In this document: in pieces, positions 1-11,376 of the stretch
Position numbering within the stretch: position 1 is the first letter of the stretch
How the letters are laid out: every line of letters starts with the position of its first letter
NCBI GenBank assembly: GCA_014529385.2
Contig: CM043958.1
Location: 88,927,025-88,991,024 of the forward strand
DNA: 64,000 nt
Direction: 5' to 3'
DNA from: Adiantum capillus-veneris
Taxonomy: Eukaryota > Streptophyta > Polypodiopsida > Polypodiales > Pteridaceae
The notes under the pieces: model-generated
Told to the model about the DNA's origin: nothing
Database searches by the model: none
The model's input: the letters and a program-made list of their open reading frames with translations, nothing else
Made by a program: the position numbers and the translations under genes

Positions 1-2579
1 TCAAGAGACCCACATGGAATGCATTGTGAATCCTCCAAGTATCTGGCAGTTTCAATCGGAAGGAGACATCATTTATCTTTTCAGTAATCTGGAAAGGTCC
101 GTAGTATCACATACTAAGCTTTGGAAAAGCCTCTCCTTTCCCTTTTTCTTTCTTAGGCGTGCCTTCTCAAAACGTAAGAGCACCCAATCATCCTCCTTCA
201 ATTTCAAGTTGCGATGATGGCGATCCGCTGCCTTTTTCTATCGTTCTTGAGACTTCTGCAAAGTCTCGCGAACCTTGGCAAAATCCGTATCCAAATCTCG
301 CGAATATTCATCCGCTTCAAATATCTAATCTTTCGTGCTCAGGAAGGATGGAACCTTCACAGCACTTTCAACAATCTCAAATGGCGTCTTCCCCTTCGAA
401 GAGTGTATCATGTTATTGTAGGCAAATTCCACCAAAGGTAAGTTCTTTTTCCATTGAGTCTTCTGATCTGAGATAGAAGACTTCAATAAATCTAAAACCA
501 CTGAATTGGCAATCTCAGATTGCCCGTCAATCTGCAAGTGGAACGATGACGAGAACTGCAACCGTGTGCCAATGTTCTCCCAAATTGCCTTCCAAAACAA
601 ACTCATAAATCTGGGGTCTCTGTCGGAGACAATCGTCTCAGACGTGCCATGTAATTGGAAAATCATCGTGATCATATTGTGTTCTCGGGAGATCAAAAAT
701 GAAATCCATTGCAATACTTTCCCAGGGGTGGGTGGGTATGGGTAAAGGCTGTAACAATCCCTATGCCTTATGCCTGTCAAACTTGACCTTCTGGCATACT
801 GCGCACGATGACGAGAACTGCAACCGCGTGCCAATGTTCTCCCAAATTGCCTTCCAAAACAAACTCATAAATCTGGGGTCTCTGTCGGAGACAATTGTCT
901 CAGACGTGCCATGTAATTGGAAAATCATCGTGATCATACTGTGTTCTCGGGAGATCAAAAATGAAATCCATTGCAATACTTTCCCAGGGGTGGGTGGGTT
1001 TGGGTAAAGGCTGTAACAATCCCTATGCCTTATGCCTGTCAAACTTGACCTTCTGGCATACTGCGCACAAACTCTTCCACATCCTTTTTGAGTCTCGGCC
1101 AAAAGAAGTATCTCTCTACCCCTTTCATGGTGGTAGCAATGCCGTGGTGACCCGTAAAAGGTGGACAGTGGCATTCAGTCATAACCTTTTCCCTCAATGG
1201 CTGTGTAACGCACAACATGGTTTTTCTCATCAAGTAGCCTTCCCGAATGGAGTATCTTGCTACTGTCTCCCCATCCCGTATTCGTGTGAAAAAAAATCTA
1301 CAAAATCTGTATCTGTGGCATACTGATCGACCATATCCTCGAAGCTCCTATGGTGTATTGTGGAAATAGCCAGAACCAACGGCTTCCGAGACAAAGCATC
1401 TGCCACCACATTCTTCTGTCCCTGCTCATGGACAATCTGGAAGTGAAACTGTGTCAAGATGTTCGCCCACGGCATCTGCTTTTCCGAAAGCTGCTTCTGT
1501 GACAAGTAGCGCAAACTCTGATGGTCTGTAAAGACAGTAAAATCTGCTCCGAGTAGTTAATGCCGCCACTGAGTAAGAGCATGGATAAACGCCAAAAGCT
1601 CTTTCTCATAAATCTGTGATGTTATCTCCGGCCTAGAGAACAATCGGCTCTCGTAAGCAATGACATGGCCTTCTTGCATTAAGACTGTACCCAGACTACG
1701 ACCACAAGCATCACAAATACATCAAATGACTTTTGCAAGTCCGGCAAAGTCAAATCTGGTTCTGTAGTCAATTTCTCTTTCAATGTCTGAAAGGCAGTCA
1801 GCTCTGTGGATCCCCATGAGAAAAGAGACTCCTTTCTGTATCAAGATATGCAAAGGGGAAGCAACCTCTGCAAACTTTCGAATGAACCGTCTGTAGTACG
1901 AAGACAGTCCCAAGAAGCTTTCAACTTCATCAAATCGGGCCAATCACGGATAGTCTCTATCTTGGCCGGATCCATTTACACTCCTGTTGCTGCTGAGACA
2001 AAGTGTCCCAAAAAAAATGTATCTCTTAAGCATATGATCTCTGTGTTCTGCTTCATTCTTGGAGAAAACAATGATATCATCAAAGAAAGTGCCAACAAAT
2101 AGCCTGTACTCTTGAAAATCTTGTCCATCATCCGGTTAAATGTTGCAGGAGCATTGGTTAAGCCAAAAGGCATCACCAAAAACTCAAATAATCCAAAAAG
2201 TAGTTCGGAAGGCTATCTTGTAGACGTCTCCCGTCGCGATTCGGATCTGATGATATCCACTCTTCAGATCCGAGGATCCCTGTAACCTGTCGAGTATATC
2301 ATCGATTCTAGGAATCGGAAATCTGTTCTTGATGGTGATTTTGTTGAGAGCTCTATAATCGATGCACATTCTCCAAGATCCATCTTTCTTCAAATCCAAC
2401 AACAGTGGAGAGCAATACGGTGAAGTACTATGCTGGACAAGACTCTTTTCCAAGAGGTCTTTCATTGGGTTCATAATCTTTTCATTCTGTACTCGGCTCA
2501 CACGATAAGGTGGCCGGTTCGGTGGCGTGCTTCCAGGTATCAGGTCAATGGTCTGATCTTCAGGCCCTCTGAAAAGCAA
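1..2579 (-). pseudogene. Gypsy H pol remnant: RT, RNase H, integrase
   Basis: RT N-terminus at 2579-2184 shows the palm motifs DLKKDGSWRMCIDYRALNKI and SGYHQIRI; 2179-1976 continues with [18 protein letters not shown]. The YxDD region near 2050-2085 reads FFDDIIVFS, but in another frame, which marks a frameshift. The RT thumb/connection FLGLSSYYRRFIRKF is at 1943-1722. RNase H ends in VVADALSRKPL (about 1400). The integrase zinc-binding end CAVCQKVKFDRH is near 1040-1075. Catalytic-core pieces SDRDPRFMSLFWK and GQSEIANSV are at 834-325. Stops and frameshifts separate all blocks. A 262-bp tandem duplication in the integrase core adds further damage. Confidence 0.88.
543..1066. repeat. 262-bp tandem duplication inside gypsy H integrase
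   Basis: Bases 543-804 and 805-1066 are direct head-to-tail copies at exactly 262 bp offset. By eye there are about four substitutions, for example GTGTGCC/GCGTGCC near the start and GGTATGG/GGTTTGG near the end. The duplicated piece spans the integrase zinc-finger/core junction, so the second copy interrupts the reading frame order. Confidence 0.95.
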
Positions 2580-3001
2580 TCGGCATGAGTGTGGAGAAAA
2601 ATCTTGGCGTTCTTTTGATCAGGTCAAAACATATTCAATCTTTATCCATCGTTCAGTTCTCTCCAAAAGAATGAGTAAGGAAACTGAAGTTCATCAAGTA
2701 CAATCTCTGAGCCCTTCATTTATCAAAGTCGCTTTCTCGGCCCGGTAGTCAACCATGGCGTAGTTCTTGTGGTACCAAGGGATCTTGAGTAGAACGTCAC
2801 TCGCGTGCCCTGAACACCCCTGTCATTGCAAACGAAGTTTGTCAATGCTCGGTGTAATGGCAACATCCCATCCGGGTGCCAGTCGAACTACCTCCGCCTG
2901 TGGCGTCAGTCTGTCGGGCGTAATTCCAAGCGGCAAAGTTAGTACTTTCATTCATTTGATTCGGTGCAGGTCCCATGCCATGTGGTACCCGTTCTGCTTT
3001 T

Positions 3002-4560
3002 CTATCTGCCTTTCCTGCCACGTTCCTCAGCTGCGCTTGATTGAACTCTCAGGCCTGTCGTCGTCTTTATCACTCTGTTCTTTTTGTGCCTTTTTAGGGC
3101 ACTTCGCGGAGATATGTCCATGTTCCCCGCATCCAAAGCACTTCCCCTCTCTGATGAAGCGAGCTCTCTCCTCAGGAGTAAGCTTGGGTCGTGCATCCTT
3201 TTTCTCTTGATTGCCCTTTTTCTTTCTACTTTCATTCCCAGAAGTCTGTTCGGCTCGTTGTGTCATGGCCTCATCTGTGGGGTAGGTCAGACTGCCAGAG
3301 TGAATGGCAAAGCCCCACTTCGCATGACTCATCAACTAGAAGCTGACTTCTGTTCCAAGCAGGGATCTCAGATCTCTGTAGGTAGACCCAAGGTGAACCA
3401 CTCAATCTGTTCTCTGAACGAGATCTTCTTGAATGAAGAGGCGGGTAGAAAAGAGCTCCAGAATCTTTCACAGTAAGCATTGATTGTATCTTTCTTGGTC
3501 ATCCGAAGATGGTTCCAAGCATCTCGTACATCTCGTTCATATTCTTGCGTCAACCAAGAAGAAATAAAAAACTTCTTAAATTTCAGCCATCTAATTGGCG
3601 CAGTCTTGTTTAAAAGAAGCGTGGACCACCAAGTACGAGCATTCCCCTTAAAGTAAGAGGTAGCTCTCCGAATCTTGGAGTGCTCTGAATAGCGTCCTCC
3701 CGCGAAAGGGATGTCAAACTGCTGTATAAAAGACAGCCTTCGAAGCATCTGAGTATCTTGAAAAAGTATCAAACTTGATCGAGTGGCCACCTTCCTTAAA
3801 CTCTCGGACTTTCTTGCTTTTATCTTCGAGAAAGTCATACTGGTTGGCTTGGTAGAAATTCTTCTTGTTCGCATAAAAGTTTCCGTCATCGGAATCTGAG
3901 TTGTCTGTAGACGAGTCCTCAGTAGAACTGTCAGTCTCTGGGCGAGATTTAGCCTTCTTTGCCTTTTTCTTGCCCTTCCCGAAGCTTTGTTCTTGCTTCG
4001 CTTTTTACCTTTTCTGTCTCTTCGCTCGAATCTGAAGAGCTAGAAGAACTGTCAGAAGAAGAAGAAGAAGAAGAAGAACTGGGTACTCCTTCAAATCGAA
4101 CACGCTTCTTCTGTTTCTTTGCCTTGTCAAATGTCGACTGACGACCCAAATATCCGAGGAAGTCAGTGCCTTTCTTCTGCTTTTTGCCGTGCTTTTTGGC
4201 TTTCTTCTGCGCGTTAAAAAGCTGAGCAATCCGTGCATCAACCACCTCTTGTAATTCCTTCTCTGAATACTGATTGTGATCATAAGGTTTCTTGAGAGCG
4301 GGTTTCAGGGGTGGTGTAGTGGTTTTCTGCCACTACACATGCACTTCCTGAAAAGAAGTCTCGCTCATATATTTTGCCAATTTCGGATCCTTCGCAAAAT
4401 TGAGCATCATCTTTGTTGCATCGCCAATCAATTGACAACGCTTCATCTCTCTTTGCTCTGCCTGAGTAGGCCGAGGCGGGCCATACTCTCTGTCGGAATC
4501 TTCGTTGTGATCCTTGCCTGCATCTCCAGATGCAGAGGGAGTCGACTAATCCTTGCGTGA
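3002..4560 (-). pseudogene. Gypsy H gag remnant with CCHC zinc knuckle
   Basis: The gag N-terminal part (about 4283-3949) is Lys-rich and then has a long Ser/Asp run encoded near 4040-4085. The retrotrans_gag domain is at 3889-3368, with the hallmark TSYFKGNARTWWSTLL and, near its end, FREQIEWFTLGLP. The nucleocapsid knuckle CFGCGEHGHISAKC (about 3090-3135) keeps all CCHC ligands. At least three frame changes are needed to read it through. Known role of the family: particle capsid and nucleocapsid. The protease expected between 2580 and 3000 is not clearly recognisable. Confidence 0.8.
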
Positions 4561-4622
4561 AGCCATAGGTGTGGCGGAGAAAAAAAAATTTGGGGATCGG
4601 ATTTCCCGTAGAAGAGAAATCG

Positions 4623-4640
4623 GCCATGCTTTGATACCAT
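4623..4640 (-). other. Primer-binding site of gypsy H (initiator Met tRNA)
   Basis: The minus strand reads ATGGTATCAAAGCATGGC, matching the TGGTATCA start of plant initiator-Met tRNA primer sites with one variant. It abuts the LTR terminus (TGTAACA on +, i.e. TGTTACA on -) at 4641, which fixes the element's orientation. Confidence 0.8.
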
Positions 4641-4950
4641 TGTAACAGACTTGGACACTCCAAGTCAAGAATCAATCGGGACAGCACCAAATAACCACTT
4701 CAAAACAATTCACAAATCACAATAGATTTGCACTGGTCTGGCGGAGTTCCGTGCCTAGAGATATTGGCCCCAAAGACTGGCGCCCCTTTCGGTATTTCTT
4801 TATGTATTAAATCAATGTCAAAGTACAAAGAGCGGTTAGGGTTTCACTCTCAAACTCTGCATCCAGATGCTCTGAGAAGTTAGCCCTAAACCACCAATTT
4901 AAATGTTACAAGGGATGTCCAAAAGCAGAGCCCCAAAGCTTCAGAACAAA

Positions 4951-4955
<5 letters not shown>

Positions 4956-5000
<45 letters not shown>

Positions 5001-5022
5001 AGAGAGCCAAAATAAAGCAATT

Positions 5023-5078
<56 letters not shown>
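4956..5078. repeat. Two (CT)n microsatellites
   Basis: Pure CT runs at 4956-4997 and 5024-5078 are separated by 26 bases that include a short GAGAGAG run, so the first tract can pair back on it. The Arg/Glu and Ser/Leu ORFs across here are simple-repeat artefacts. Confidence 0.95.
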
Positions 5079-5080
<2 letters not shown>

Positions 5081-5164
5081 CAAGGCGTAAAGGAAAAAAG
5101 CAAGAATTGCGTCGCTGGTTTTTTCCCCTCTTCCGTGAATCACGCCGCAAATCCCGGAACTGCT

Positions 5165-5262
5165 GCCACATGGCATTTCCCACCAGATTAGGGTTTCCAG
5201 CCAGCAGTTAGGGTTAGGGTTTTCTGAAAATTAGGGTTTCTGGCAGAAATTAGGGTTTCTGC
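5165..5262 (-). promoter_or_regulatory. Cluster of telo-box-like AAACCCTAA motifs
   Basis: On the minus strand four to five AAACCCTAA/AACCCTAAC units fall within about 80 bp (on + they read TTAGGGTTT). In plants telo-boxes are known 5'-proximal regulatory motifs. Here they lie inside the presumed LTR, reading in its transcription direction, so they may belong to the retroelement promoter or leader. An interstitial telomere-like repeat is the alternative. Confidence 0.45.
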
Positions 5263-5440
5263 TGTCGGTAGCCACGTCATCACTTTGTGACAGCATACGC
5301 CCACAAATGAGGAGAGGAGCTTCACAGTATTGACGGAGACTACAACACAGGATTCGAGCCATACTATCTCGACAACTAGAGTACAGCTGAGGATGGATCC
5401 ATCACCCATTGCATCTTTCTCTTGTATTGGGCACCCATTG

Positions 5441-5705
5441 TATCAATGATCACACATACGCCACATAGTTTGAGCTAGTAGCACTTCTAGATTCATTTTA
5501 GTATTTCTTTTTTTGTACTCAGACACGGTACCAGATTCACAAGTTTGTAACGGATTGGTCTCATAGGTCATTTTTCCCTTTTGAGACGTTAATATATCAT
5601 TTCATCTCTCTCTCTCTCTCTGTATATGTGTGTGGCGCCCTCGTGCTTATATTTTCTGCTGCATTCTGACATTAATGAGGACTAATTTAGTTTTTCTACA
5701 AACAG
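5441..5705. other. Gap between gypsy H LTR and first recognised ankyrin exon
   Basis: No exon is supported here. A short CT tract lies at 5605-5622. An ATG at 5673 opens a frame that does not match the ankyrin frame. A plausible 3' splice acceptor (TTCTACAAACAG) ends at 5705. Confidence 0.5.
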
Positions 5706-8700
5706 AGCTGCAAGAGAGGGAAATTATGATGATGTCCTCCATCTACTTGAGGTTAGTCATCTTAGCTTTGGATGTTTCAAGCATCAACAGACCTACAATG
5801 AACTCTCTTCGGTTTTGTAGCTTGGCATCAACCCTAATATACGGGACAGGAAGGCTAAAACTCCACTCCATGAGGTTTGAGACATCTCAACTACATAATA
5901 AAACACCTCAGGGCCAATGCAATTTGCAGGGTGTTGATTAAGTTAATGTATGTCACCAGGCATGTGCACATGGCCACGAAGATTGTGCCACGTTATTGTT
6001 AGAGAATGGGGCTTTGATATCAGCTCATAAAACGAATGGTTTCACACCCCTTCATTATGCTGCAGCAGGTGGCCATGAGCGAATTGTTCAACTACTGATG
6101 TCCAGGTTGATGACTTTTGAAACCCATAAAGTTTAATGTGCAGGTGAAATGATTTAGTGTTCATAGTATTTGTCTCGATGATTATCAATGTCAAGAGTCA
6201 TCCACAAACCAATTCCTAACTTTTAATGAAAACAGGGGTACTGACCTCAATGAAGGGGATTATAAAGGTGAGAGACCACTTGATTTGGCAGCCCGCATTG
6301 GTGCAGTTGGAGTAATTCGTATCCTACTACTAAATGGTGCCGATGTTTCAAAGAGAACACGAAATGGTCGAAGCAGGTGAATAGAAGATACATGACAAAT
6401 GGTTTGCAAAGTCTGGATCTTTTATGACTGTCTTTTAGTTTCCAGCTAGCACTTCATCAGGTTCGAATTCTTTTTAACTTTCTGTTGATTGCTTGATGGG
6501 ATTGGATACTTGTGATGGGATAAATAAAACCCCTATTCTACTAAACTTCATACACCTTGATGGATACTGTACTCGTTATCTGGACTTGATCTTTTGGTTA
6601 GTCCACCACGGACACTTTTGGAATAATGTGAGTATATTATGCGGGGTTTTTATGTTTTCAACATCAGATAAGGATATGGTAGGTGTTTGCTGCTACACAT
6701 GTAATTACCTTAATTTGAAATATGGTTCTCTCAACACCAAATAATCAATGTTTTAACACGCTTTTAATACTTTGCAAATACTACATGTGGTGATGACGAT
6801 GGTGTATTGCTGTATTCAAATACACCATTTTGACTGCCTTAAGATGTTTTTGCTTCGGCGATTAAGGTTAGCCTTGCATCTTTGAAGCTGATTTCTGTGC
6901 AACATGAAGTCTCAGAAGCACCATGTAGATTCAAGAAAAATGACCACATATCTTTGCTCAGCTTTTAGTTTGCTGATGGCTTTGCCCGGGGAGGGCTAAA
7001 AGAGTTAGCTATGTCATTTCTCTTCAGGATTTTCATGGATGTTTATGGTGATGAGTTATGTTGACTCTCAACCAGTGCTCATACTGCAGCTTTGAATGGC
7101 CATGTCCAAGCTTTGCAGCTTTTGTTATTGGCTGGGGCAGATCCATTGGTTACCGATAATGGAGGCAGCCTTCCTATACACGAGGCTGCTACGGGGGGAA
7201 GTGTGGAATGCATGGACTTGCTGTGGAGTGCTGGTGTGCACCTCGATGTGCAAGATAGTTGTGGCTGCACTTCTCTCCATTATGCAGCTAGAGGTGGGCA
7301 TTTGGCTGTGGTGAAGTGGTTGGTGGAGGTAAGAATGCAAAATTTCCAGTCTTTTCGTGGTAAACTCAGTCGTAATCGAAGGTGATGTCTTGTGTACCAT
7401 ATTTTAGAGAGGAGTGGATGTGGAAGGAAGGGACTTGAATGGGTCGACAGCACTCTATTGGGCAGCAAGCAAGGGCCAATTAGATGTTGTGAAGTATCTA
7501 GTGCGTGCAGCAGGTGTTGATGCATGCACGAGGAATAACCATCGAAGCGTGCTTCATGTGTCTGCAGGTTTGTCTACTAGATGATCAAGTTGATGCACGT
7601 GAGTTTTTGGGCCTTTTGAGACTTGATTTAGCTTCCTTAGGTTTTTTGCCTGCCAATTTATGACCTATAAGTGGGGCCTAACTATGAGGCTTACATAAAT
7701 TGGCTAGATCAGAGATTTTTAACACCTTAAGGTTTTGGTTTCAAGATGGATAATGCAATGCATGACTCTTGTTATATCCTGTGATCATTTGGGTTGCTGG
7801 CATGGCATGATCGTTGAAGTTAGTTGATCCATTTGCATGTTTGTGTGGATCTGTGTAAGAGCATATATTGATCATAGTTCGACAGGCTACAATCACTATC
7901 TATTGGGTAATGAAGTTAGTGTGAGCGTCACAATGTTTGGATAGTACTCTGCATGATGGAGCCAATGGGGACATCAGAGTGTTTAGTCAATACCATGCAT
8001 GATGGAGCTAATCGTTACATGACTAATAATTAGATGATAACTTCCTGTTATAGTAGCCATGGATTTGTGAAATGGGTTTTAGAGGTTTTGGGAGGTTCAA
8101 GTCCGAGAGGTTTCGCAGAAAAAATCACTATAATTGTTGACATACATACCTGGACACTAAGTGATCATGCACATCGCACAGCATACCAAAGTAAGAAATG
8201 AAGTAGGTGCATCCTGTGGCAAAGAACTCATGGCTTACTTGAATCTTCACACAACAGTAGACTAGGCGGGAACCACACGAGCAAAATTTTGGTCTTCAAA
8301 GAAACACAAGTTTCAGAAACAGGAGGTTTCCCCAAGATCTTTTGTGGAAGTGACAATGCTTGCAATTCAGCTTTTTTGGGTGATAATGGCCATTTGCTTA
8401 TTCAGCTTGATCTATACATGTATAGCTATTTCAGTATGGTGCTATGACACCGACACTTTCATTTCGATCATTTTTTCTTCCAAGAGATATGCAAGGTGTA
8501 TTTCTCAAGAGCTCGAAGATAGAGATAAATTTGAATGAAATCGTTGTAATATGTTCTGACTCATTTACTGTCGTCTTGTTAGGATGGGGACATCTGGCTA
8601 TATGTGAAGAACTACTTGCAGGAGGTGCTGATTTGAAGGCCAAAGACAAGGATGGGTTAGAACCTGCTGATGTAGCACGAATGTGTGGTCATCTTACCAT

Positions 8701-8722
8701 CTCAAAGCTCTTAACAGAATAA
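5706..8722 (+). CDS. Ankyrin-repeat protein gene, seven 3' exons (5' exon missing)
   Basis: Seven exons splice in phase with GT-AG borders: 5706-5751, 5821-5874, 5960-6105, 6236-6376, 7076-7328, 7408-7567 and 8583-8722 (TAA). Together they give 312 residues after one leading base. The product is almost wholly ankyrin repeats: AAREGNYDDVLHLLE, PNIRDRKAKTPLHE, NGFTPLHYAAAGGHERIVQL, GERPLDLAARIG, AALNGHVQALQLLLLAGADP, CTSLHYAARGGHLAVVKWLV, GSTALYWAASKGQLDVVKYL and a final KDKDGLEPADVARMCGHLTI. I count about seven to eight repeats, ending soon after the last helix with no RING or membrane segment. Known family role: protein-protein interaction; the partner is unknown. The first exon is needed (exon 1 here starts in phase 2) but none is visible before the retroelement LTR. 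The gene may therefore be 5'-truncated, or its first exon may lie further upstream. The longest intron is 7568-8582. Confidence 0.88.
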
Positions 8723-11162
8723 CCAGTTGTATTCGTTTCTACCATCTTTTGTTTGCTCAAAATCTAAATGTTTCAGTTTTGCTATGAACTATCTAAAACT
8801 GTCCAAGCATTTTAAAAAGGGTTACAAACATTGGCTTGTTTACGTGATGTACCCATGAAGTACAGTAAAATTGTTCCATAACCCATAAATGTTTATTATG
8901 GGTTTGTTCTTCGGATAGATCTTTAAGGTCCTCTTGGGATTGTTCCTACGACGTAAAAAATCTCTCCTCTTCTAGCACCTCCGGTTTTGTATTGGATGGA
9001 TCTAGCTAGTCTTTTGCATGCCATGGTTGGACTCCCCTACGTAGATAGTTTCACATCCATCAGAATTAGAGCTCTGTCCATCTTCTTCTGCCTATGCATG
9101 CGTGTATACACACCTCCCCACCGGTCTTTGATCTTGTAGCATGTTTATTCCAAGTACTTTTGTCCCTTTTCTTTTGACACCTAGAAGACACATGTACATC
9201 GTTTTGTCTCATGGGCCTTCGGTCTTTAGAAGGGGTTAATAAGGCGTTCTTTCTTTCTCCCCCCCTCGCACACAATTTTTGCAGACTTTAATTGCAAAGA
9301 GTCTCCTTTATTGGAGGATCTCCCATGTTATAGTACCCTTGCATAGAGCTAGGGATGTTCTGGGTGCGGCCAATCTGACAACTAATATGATCAATAACAC
9401 TACCTCATATATATGCGGCCTTAGGATGACCACTTCATTTATATCAGAGCAACTTCGATGATTCATCCATGGCAGAGAGTCTTCAGATCATTGATATTCT
9501 CCATGGAGTTGAAATTTTTGCAATTATGAGTAAAGGATGAGAGAGTTTGGTATGCTCTTGTCATTGTGGCTAGGAGCTGGTGGATAAGATATGGATAGGC
9601 TACCCTCCTTGGTATCAATCATGATATAGATGCTCATCACCACTTGGTCTCCCATAAAAAGAAACGCAAAGCACCAAGATCAGCTTGAACATTATAGAAC
9701 AAAGTAATTGTACCCCTCAAGGCTCTACCTTTAACTAATAATGGATTTGTCCCTTTGTTGAAAGAGAAGGATCCAATTTTGTTGTTGAAGGATGCTATCA
9801 CTTTGAGGGGAGGAGGAGCTTTGAGTTACCAAAGAAAGGACCTTGCATAGGAGAAGCTCTAGCTATCATCTCCCTCAACTCCATTCCCAAGCCTAATATA
9901 GCAGCACAATGGGGGTGTTAAGGCTCAATAGTGCATGGAGAGTGCTATGAGACGGTGCACTAGACTCTAGGCCAAGAGAGACTAATAATTCGACTACAAC
10001 CTATGGAAAAATTGTACAAGAGAAAAATTTCTACTAGAGGGATAAGTTGTATAGAACTGTGCTGCATAATTGTTTATGTATATGATGGCTTGGCTCAATT
10101 GTCTCCCACCAAAGTGGCAAAGTCCTTCAGTAGTAGGTGACTAGGATGGATCCAAGGCTAGGACTATGCCCATGTCTCATTCACGAGTAGGTATGCAACT
10201 AGAAATTGGAGCACGATAGCTTTATTAATTGTGACCATTGAAATGCAAGTGTTTGTGTTTGGTTGTTTTCTAGGTGTATCATGTATGTGTTTAAAAAAAA
10301 ACCTAGATTCAAGTTCTAATCTTTATAAAAGATTAGGAGATCGGTGACATCAAGAAGTTCCTTGATGCGACCTTCCTAGAAGTCTAGTTCCCCCACCTAT
10401 GTCTCCAAATGGCATGGATGATTTAATCGCAATCTATTGTTGAGATTAGACATTATGGATTGGGGGCAATCTCAGTTGTTGCACCAAATGGGTGAATTTG
10501 GGGTGACAATTATCCAATGCTAGTTCACCAACTTGATTGGATGGCTAGTATTTTTCTCGATCAACGATGCCAGATCTCAACCATAGATCCCTCATGAAGG
10601 GTGTGCAAAAAGAGCAACCATGGGGCTTCGCACTTATTAAAAACACACAAGAAAGACATGTATTTGAATTTTGAATACATTATATCATGAAAGGTGATGT
10701 TTTCAATAAGATTGAGATTTTTCATATATAGACAAGAAATTTACATACAATTGACCATTAGTTCTAGGCATGACCCATCTTTTTATGTTCTAACTCTATG
10801 ATGCAAATACCAAATCTTTGGATTCAAAAATTCCTACTTTACGCAATTGTATACAGCTCCTTTTTATAAAGGAATTGCATGAAATTCACCAAATAATTAA
10901 GGAAAAAGTCAAGCAATTGTAAGAAGTAAATGATTTTTCTTTGCCACTTATCTTAGCACTATAAAAATATCAAGAGTGTTTGTGAATAAATAATGAAAAA
11001 CAGTAATAACCTCCTAATACTATATAATCATTTTACAATAAATGTAGTAATGCATAAATGTATCAAAATATGCCCTGCATTTAGTTATGTGTATCCTAAT
11101 TGCAAAACTCTCTATATTGGGGGGTGTACACTAGTTACTTTAGGTGTGTGTGTCAAGTTTGT
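8723..11162. other. 2.4 kb with no recognisable gene
   Basis: AT-rich, stop-dense sequence. I see no conserved domain, splice-linked reading frame or structured repeat. It includes the 3' flank of the ankyrin gene, with several AATAAA-like stretches and none decisive. Confidence 0.6.
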
Positions 11163-11206
11163 CATTGACACACAATATGATATGTGGATCTTTTCTGCAA
11201 TCAATT

Positions 11207-11209
<3 letters not shown>

Positions 11210-11291
<82 letters not shown>
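11210..11291. repeat. Compound (GT)n(GA)n microsatellite
   Basis: A GT run at 11210-11246 passes directly into a GA run at 11247-11291. It sits just upstream of the LINE remnant. Confidence 0.95.
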
Positions 11292-11293
<2 letters not shown>

Positions 11294-11376
11294 GTGGGGA
11301 TGAGTGTGAGGTGCAATAGGTCATAAGAAGTTGAGCCGCATGTCGTGAACCCTTACGGTCATAAGTCGTGTATATG

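Larger units (their letters stand above)
1..4640 (-). mobile_element. Ty3/gypsy retrotransposon H, internal region (truncated by window edge)
   Basis: Internal part of a minus-strand Ty3/gypsy element. From high to low coordinate the order is primer-binding site, gag, CCHC knuckle, a weak protease interval, reverse transcriptase, RNase H and integrase, the normal Ty3/gypsy order. The integrase C-terminus and 3' LTR would lie before base 1 and are not in the window. Reading frames change repeatedly, so the copy is not translatable. The family assignment is firm from RT and integrase motifs. Confidence 0.9.
4641..5440 (-). repeat. 5' LTR of gypsy H (outer boundary uncertain)
   Basis: The inner LTR edge is set by the primer-binding site. 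The partner LTR is outside the window, so the outer end is a guess between roughly 5300 and 5450. The LTR interval holds two long CT microsatellites and a cluster of AAACCCTAA boxes on the minus strand. It abuts the missing 5' part of the ankyrin gene. Confidence 0.5.

Noticed and set aside
4886-5211. Arg/Glu-rich and Ser/Leu-rich ORFs
   Set aside because: They translate CT/GA microsatellites.
5207-5262. Interstitial telomere array
   Set aside because: Units are irregular and few; telo-box cluster fits better.
5630-5941. 103-residue ORF as a gene or first exon of the ankyrin gene
   Set aside because: It reads the two ankyrin exons and their intron in the wrong frame; the ankyrin frame is supported by phase and motifs.
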